Below, piece after piece: positions 61,163 to 64,000 of a DNA stretch of 64,000 nt. The stretch's first letter is position 1. Each line of letters opens with the position of its first letter. Below the pieces are notes generated by a model, which did no database searches, had not been told where the DNA came from, and worked only from the letters and a program-made list of their open reading frames with translations. The translations under genes were made by a program, and so were the position numbers. The DNA comes from JBFMFH01 sp964481395. Lineage in GTDB: Bacteria > Acidobacteriota > Vicinamibacteria > Vicinamibacterales > JAKQTR01. The stretch covers positions 1 through 64,000 of the forward strand of contig CAYZYG010000013.1 in assembly GCA_964481395.1 (NCBI GenBank). The letters run 5' to 3'.

Positions 61163-62263
61163 CTACCCGTTCTTTTTCTCGAACTCCTGCATGAACGAGA
61201 TGAGGGCGTCGACGCCCGCCTCGGGGAACGCGTTATAGATCGACGCGCGCATGCCGCCCACGGAGCGGTGGCCCTTGAGTCCATCGAGGCCGGCCGCCTT
61301 GGCGTCCTTCGCGAACTTCTCCTCGAGTTCCGCGCTCGGGAGGCGGAAGGTCACGTTCATGAGCGACCGGCACTCCTTCGCCGAATGCCCTTTGTAGAAG
61401 CCCGTGCGATCGATTTCGGCGTAGAGCTTCGCCGCCTTGCGCTGGTTGATCTCGTGGATGGCCGGGAGCCCGCCGATCGACAGCAGCCACTTCATCACGA
61501 GCCCCATGATGTAGATCGCGAAGACGGGTGGCGTGTTGTACATCGACCCGTTCTCGGCATGGATGGCGTAGTTGAGCATCGTCGCCAGCTTGGGGTCGTC
61601 GATGCGCTTCTTCAGCCACTCGTCCTTGACGATGACGAGCGCCACGCCGGCCGGCCCGATGTTCTTCTGGGCGCCGGCGTAGATCAAAGCGTGCTTCGTG
61701 ACGTCGAGCGGCCGGCTGAACATGTCCGACGAGGTGTCGCACACGAGCGGCACCCCGCCGGTGTCGGGCACGTACTTGAACTCGACGCCGTGGATGGTCT
61801 CGTTCGACGTGAAGGACACGTACGCCGCCTTCGGATCGAGTTTCAGATCGGCCTGGGCCGGCACGGTGGTGAAGTTCCCGGCCTCGCCCGTCCAGGCAAT
61901 ATTGACGCCGCCGACCTTCTTGGCCTCCTTCACCGCCTTCTTCGACCACGAGCCGGTGACGATGTAGTCGGCCGACCCGTCGGGGGGCAGGAAGTTCAGC
62001 GCCACCATCGAGAACTGCAGGCTGGCGCCTCCTGGCAGGAACAGCACCTTGTAGTCGTCCGGAATGCCGGCAAGCGTGCGGATGTCGGCTTCTGTCTGCT
62101 TCGCGCAGGCATCGAAGAACTTGCCCCGGTGGCTCATCTCGAGGATGGACATGCCCACGCCGGGCATGCTGACCAGATCGCGCTGGGCCTCCTCGAGGAC
62201 CGGCAGCGGCAGGACGGCCGGGCCGGCGGCGAAATTGAACACGCGTGGGGTTGCAGTGGACAT
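61163..62263 (-). CDS. serC: phosphoserine aminotransferase
   Basis: 366 residues from ATG 62263 with GGAG upstream. Class V aminotransferase: FNFAAGPAVLPLPVLEEAQRDL (the FxAGPA start), LGVGMSILEMSHRGKFFD-like GVGMSILEMSHRG, FLPGGASLQFSMVALNFL and the PLP-Lys motif AGAQKNIGPAGVALVIV. It converts 3-phosphohydroxypyruvate and glutamate to phosphoserine. The C-terminal VGGMRASIYNAFPEAGVDALISFM is also typical. Ten bp after serA, so they form one operon that ends at the hairpin at 61096. Confidence 0.95.
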   Translation of the reverse strand: MSTATPRVFNFAAGPAVLPLPVLEEAQRDLVSMPGVGMSILEMSHRGKFFDACAKQTEADIRTLAGIPDDYKVLFLPGGASLQFSMVALNFLPPDGSADYIVTGSWSKKAVKEAKKVGGVNIAWTGEAGNFTTVPAQADLKLDPKAAYVSFTSNETIHGVEFKYVPDTGGVPLVCDTSSDMFSRPLDVTKHALIYAGAQKNIGPAGVALVIVKDEWLKKRIDDPKLATMLNYAIHAENGSMYNTPPVFAIYIMGLVMKWLLSIGGLPAIHEINQRKAAKLYAEIDRTGFYKGHSAKECRSLMNVTFRLPSAELEEKFAKDAKAAGLDGLKGHRSVGGMRASIYNAFPEAGVDALISFMQEFEKKNG

Positions 62264-62272
62264 GGGATTCTC

Positions 62273-63538
62273 CTAGCTCATCGACACCACGTGCACGTCG
62301 AGCACGTTGCTGTTGCCGGACTTGATGGCCGTCAGCACCTGGCTCGACGGCTCGCCTTCGAGGTTGATGCGCGCGACCGCCGCCTCGGCGTCCGCGAAGA
62401 TGATGTTCTCCGTCTCCTGGACGTTGAGGCCCGACTCGCGCAGCCGGTCGAACACGTGCGCCAGCACGCCGGGCTTGTCTTGGTGGCGGACCACCAGCAC
62501 GTGCGTGGCCGGCGTACGCTTGCTCAGGTTGATCACGTTCGGAACCCGGCCGGTCTGCATGTAGGTGGTTGCGATGCGGACGGTCTCCGCCGCGATGGCT
62601 TCCTGTGCCTGGTCCGTCGACGCGCCGATGTGGTGGGTGCCGTAGACGTTCGGCAGGCCGACCAGCGAATCCACGAAGTCACCGGACGGCGTCGCCGGTT
62701 CCTTGGCGTACACGTCGACCGCGACGCGGACGCCGTTGTTCTTCACGGCGTCCTCGAGCGCCTTGTAATCGACGACCTCACCACGGGCGGTGTTGACAAA
62801 GAACGATCCGGGCTTCAGCTTCCCGAGCACGTCGGCGTTCACCAAGCCGCGCGTCTTGTCGTTGAGCGCCAGGTGTACGCTCAGCACGTCGCAGTTGGCC
62901 GCCACCTCGGCCGGCGTGTCGAACACGCGGACGACGGGCTCGATCGGATAGCCGGAAGACGGACGCAGCCGGACGAGCAGGGGCAGGTCGATCGGCAGGC
63001 CGTCCCGGCCAATCTCCACGCCGATCTCGCTCCACACCGCGATGTTCATGCCGAAGGCCTGGGCGCGCTTGGCCATCTCCTGGCCGATGCTGCCGAAGCC
63101 CAGCAGCCCCAGCGTGCGCCCGTAGAGGCCGCGCGCCTTGGAGTACTCCTTCTTGTTCCATTTGCCCGCCCGCAGCTCGGCCACGTTGTCCGGGATGCGC
63201 CGGTCGAGCGAGAGGATGAGCCCGAAGGCCAGTTCCGCCACGGCAATCGAGTTCTTGCCCGGGCAGTTGGAGACGTAGATGCCCCGCTTCGACGCCGCCT
63301 TGACGTCGATGGTGTCGTAGCCTGCACCAGCCCGCACGACCAGGGCCAGGTTGCTGGCTTCGAGAATCGCTTCCGTCACCTTCGTGGACCGGACGACGAG
63401 CACTTCCGCCTGGCTCGACGCCAGCGCCTCGGCCAGGGCCGCGTCCTTGAGATCCGGTTGGAAGAGCACCTCACAGCCGGCTTCCTTCAGCGCATCGAGT
63501 CCACTCTTTTCGAACTTGTCCGCAATCAGCACTTTCAT
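62273..63538 (-). CDS. serA: D-3-phosphoglycerate dehydrogenase with enlarged nucleotide-loop
   Basis: 421 residues from ATG 63538 (GAGGAG upstream); a longer frame to 63727 covers a heptamer array and is rejected. D-isomer dehydrogenase: LVVRAGAGYDTIDVKAA, GRTLGLLGFGSIGQEMAKRA (GxGxxG), SVHLALNDKTRGLV, FFVNTARGEVVDYKAL, and THHIGASTDQAQEAIA (catalytic His), then an ACT domain (about 345-421, VLVVRHQDKPGVLAHV). Odd: after the Rossmann loop the usual Asp that reads NAD (as in VVAYDPY) is replaced (IAVWSEI), and about 20 extra residues follow (DLPLLVRLRPSSGYPIEP). Cofactor preference may therefore differ. First step of serine synthesis. Confidence 0.92.
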   Translation of the reverse strand: MKVLIADKFEKSGLDALKEAGCEVLFQPDLKDAALAEALASSQAEVLVVRSTKVTEAILEASNLALVVRAGAGYDTIDVKAASKRGIYVSNCPGKNSIAVAELAFGLILSLDRRIPDNVAELRAGKWNKKEYSKARGLYGRTLGLLGFGSIGQEMAKRAQAFGMNIAVWSEIGVEIGRDGLPIDLPLLVRLRPSSGYPIEPVVRVFDTPAEVAANCDVLSVHLALNDKTRGLVNADVLGKLKPGSFFVNTARGEVVDYKALEDAVKNNGVRVAVDVYAKEPATPSGDFVDSLVGLPNVYGTHHIGASTDQAQEAIAAETVRIATTYMQTGRVPNVINLSKRTPATHVLVVRHQDKPGVLAHVFDRLRESGLNVQETENIIFADAEAAVARINLEGEPSSQVLTAIKSGNSNVLDVHVVSMS

Positions 63539-63549
63539 GACTTCTCCTC

Positions 63550-63577
63550 GGGATCCGGGATCCGGGATCCGGGATCC
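63550..63577. repeat. heptamer array, GGGATCC x4 (arm 1)
   Basis: Four perfect copies of GGGATCC in the leader of serA. An opposing array follows at 63621. Confidence 0.93.
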
Positions 63578-63620
63578 GGTGGGCTCCAGGGATCGTCCGA
63601 CGCGCGGCAGCGCGCGGGGC

Positions 63621-63648
63621 TCCCCGGTTCCCGGATCCCGGGCCCAGG
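63621..63648. repeat. heptamer array, TTCCCGG-type (arm 2)
   Basis: Units TCCCCGG, TTCCCGG, ATCCCGG, GCCCAGG, complementary in style to 63550. The pair could fold between the DUF1015 gene and serA. Confidence 0.8.
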
Positions 63649-63653
63649 GTCCG

Positions 63654-64000
63654 TCAGATCGTATGAATGACCAGCGCGTCCCGCAGCTTCGGCTCGAACC
63701 ACGTCGACTTGGGAGGCATGATTTCACCCGCGTCCGCGATGCCCATCAGATCGGCCACCGTGACCGGGAACATGGAGAACGCAACTGCGGCCTTGCCGCT
63801 TCCCACCAGTGTCTCGAGCTCGCCGGTACCACGGATGCCGCCAACGAAATCGATCCGCTTGTCCGTGCGCACGTCGGCGATCTTCAGCACTGGATCGAGC
63901 AGGTGATCCTGCAGGATGCTGACATCCAGGCGGCTGATGACGTCCGTGCCCGCCTTCGTGCCGACGTCGAGCGTGTACCAGGCTCCGCCCAGGTACATCG
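63654..64000 (-). CDS. DUF1015-family protein, 5' part outside window
   Basis: The last ~115 residues only; the N-terminal part lies beyond base 64000. Visible: SILQDHLLDPVLKIADVRTDKRIDFVGG, FSMFPVTVADLMGIADAGEIMPPKST and FEPKLRDALVIHTI, the usual C-terminal end of DUF1015 proteins (LQ-x-HLL..., MPPKSTWF-x-PKL). Function of the family is not established; these genes are commonly found next to serA and serC, and that is seen here (about 115 bp before serA on the same strand). I therefore place it in the serine operon without assigning a reaction. Confidence 0.8.
   Translation of the reverse strand, partial: MYLGGAWYTLDVGTKAGTDVISRLDVSILQDHLLDPVLKIADVRTDKRIDFVGGIRGTGELETLVGSGKAAVAFSMFPVTVADLMGIADAGEIMPPKSTWFEPKLRDALVIHTI

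Noticed and set aside
63539..63727. Extension of serA to an upstream ATG
   Set aside because: The extra residues come from the GGGATCC arrays and overlap the DUF1015 stop region; a GAGGAG is placed correctly for 63538.

Overview
This is a chromosomal window from a high-GC Gram-negative bacterium, most likely an acidobacterium of the Vicinamibacteria (subgroup 6) type. That placement is inferred from the gene content: a von Willebrand A protein with an acidobacterial-style architecture, a TonB-family transducer, a secreted BNR/sortilin-repeat protein, a Wzx/Wzy exopolysaccharide locus, and an 'argF-arcC-pyrB-like-rocD' cluster next to a cyclic 2,3-diphosphoglycerate synthetase homologue. I saw no rRNA, tRNA, IS element, prophage or CRISPR array. 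Coding density is high, many genes overlap by 4 bp (ATGA/GTGA), and GTG starts are common.

Layout. 1-11.9 kb is a mixed housekeeping and envelope region: myo-inositol-phosphate synthase (cut by the left edge), a methyltransferase, an HTH-TonB fusion, a two-TM protein, a VWA protein, a ZIP transporter, a BON-domain protein, a GNAT, and a two-component system flanked by two Spy-like Met/Gly/Pro-rich periplasmic proteins. 12-39.5 kb is a large exopolysaccharide locus. A leftward five-gene operon (export protein, outer-membrane barrel, Wzc-like protein, CpsD-like kinase, initiating sugar-phosphate transferase) faces a rightward run (PEP-CTERM-like small protein, GT2, three GT4, O-antigen ligase/polymerase, lipoprotein, methyltransferase, GT-C). 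Beyond these lie a flippase, a GT2, polysaccharide deacetylases, three FemAB/GNAT-like acyltransferases, an asparagine-synthase-like protein, a 2H phosphoesterase and a radical SAM protein. The two divergent EPS transcription units each have a GG-N10-GC (sigma-54-like) promoter candidate. The composition resembles exosortase A (XrtA)/PEP-CTERM-associated EPS loci, but no exosortase gene lies in the window.

40.4-51.7 kb carries polA (with two destroyed exonuclease motifs), pcnB, a hotdog thioesterase and a compact menaquinone operon menF-D-H-B-A-E; menC is not here. 51.9-57.6 kb carries argF, arcC, a pyrB-like gene lacking the ATCase catalytic Lys84, rocD and the cyclic-2,3-DPG synthetase homologue. 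This points to citrulline/ornithine and carbamoyl-phosphate metabolism. 57.8-61 kb is a 1049-residue secreted BNR-repeat protein. 61.1-64 kb is DUF1015-serA-serC (serine biosynthesis), closed by a clear hairpin terminator.

The most striking non-genic signal is a family of short tandem arrays with a period of seven nucleotides. The unit sequence differs at each locus but the period stays at 7. More than 15 are spread over intergenic gaps, often as inverted pairs able to form hairpins, and two lie inside coding sequence. They resemble the heptanucleotide STRR repeats known from cyanobacteria.
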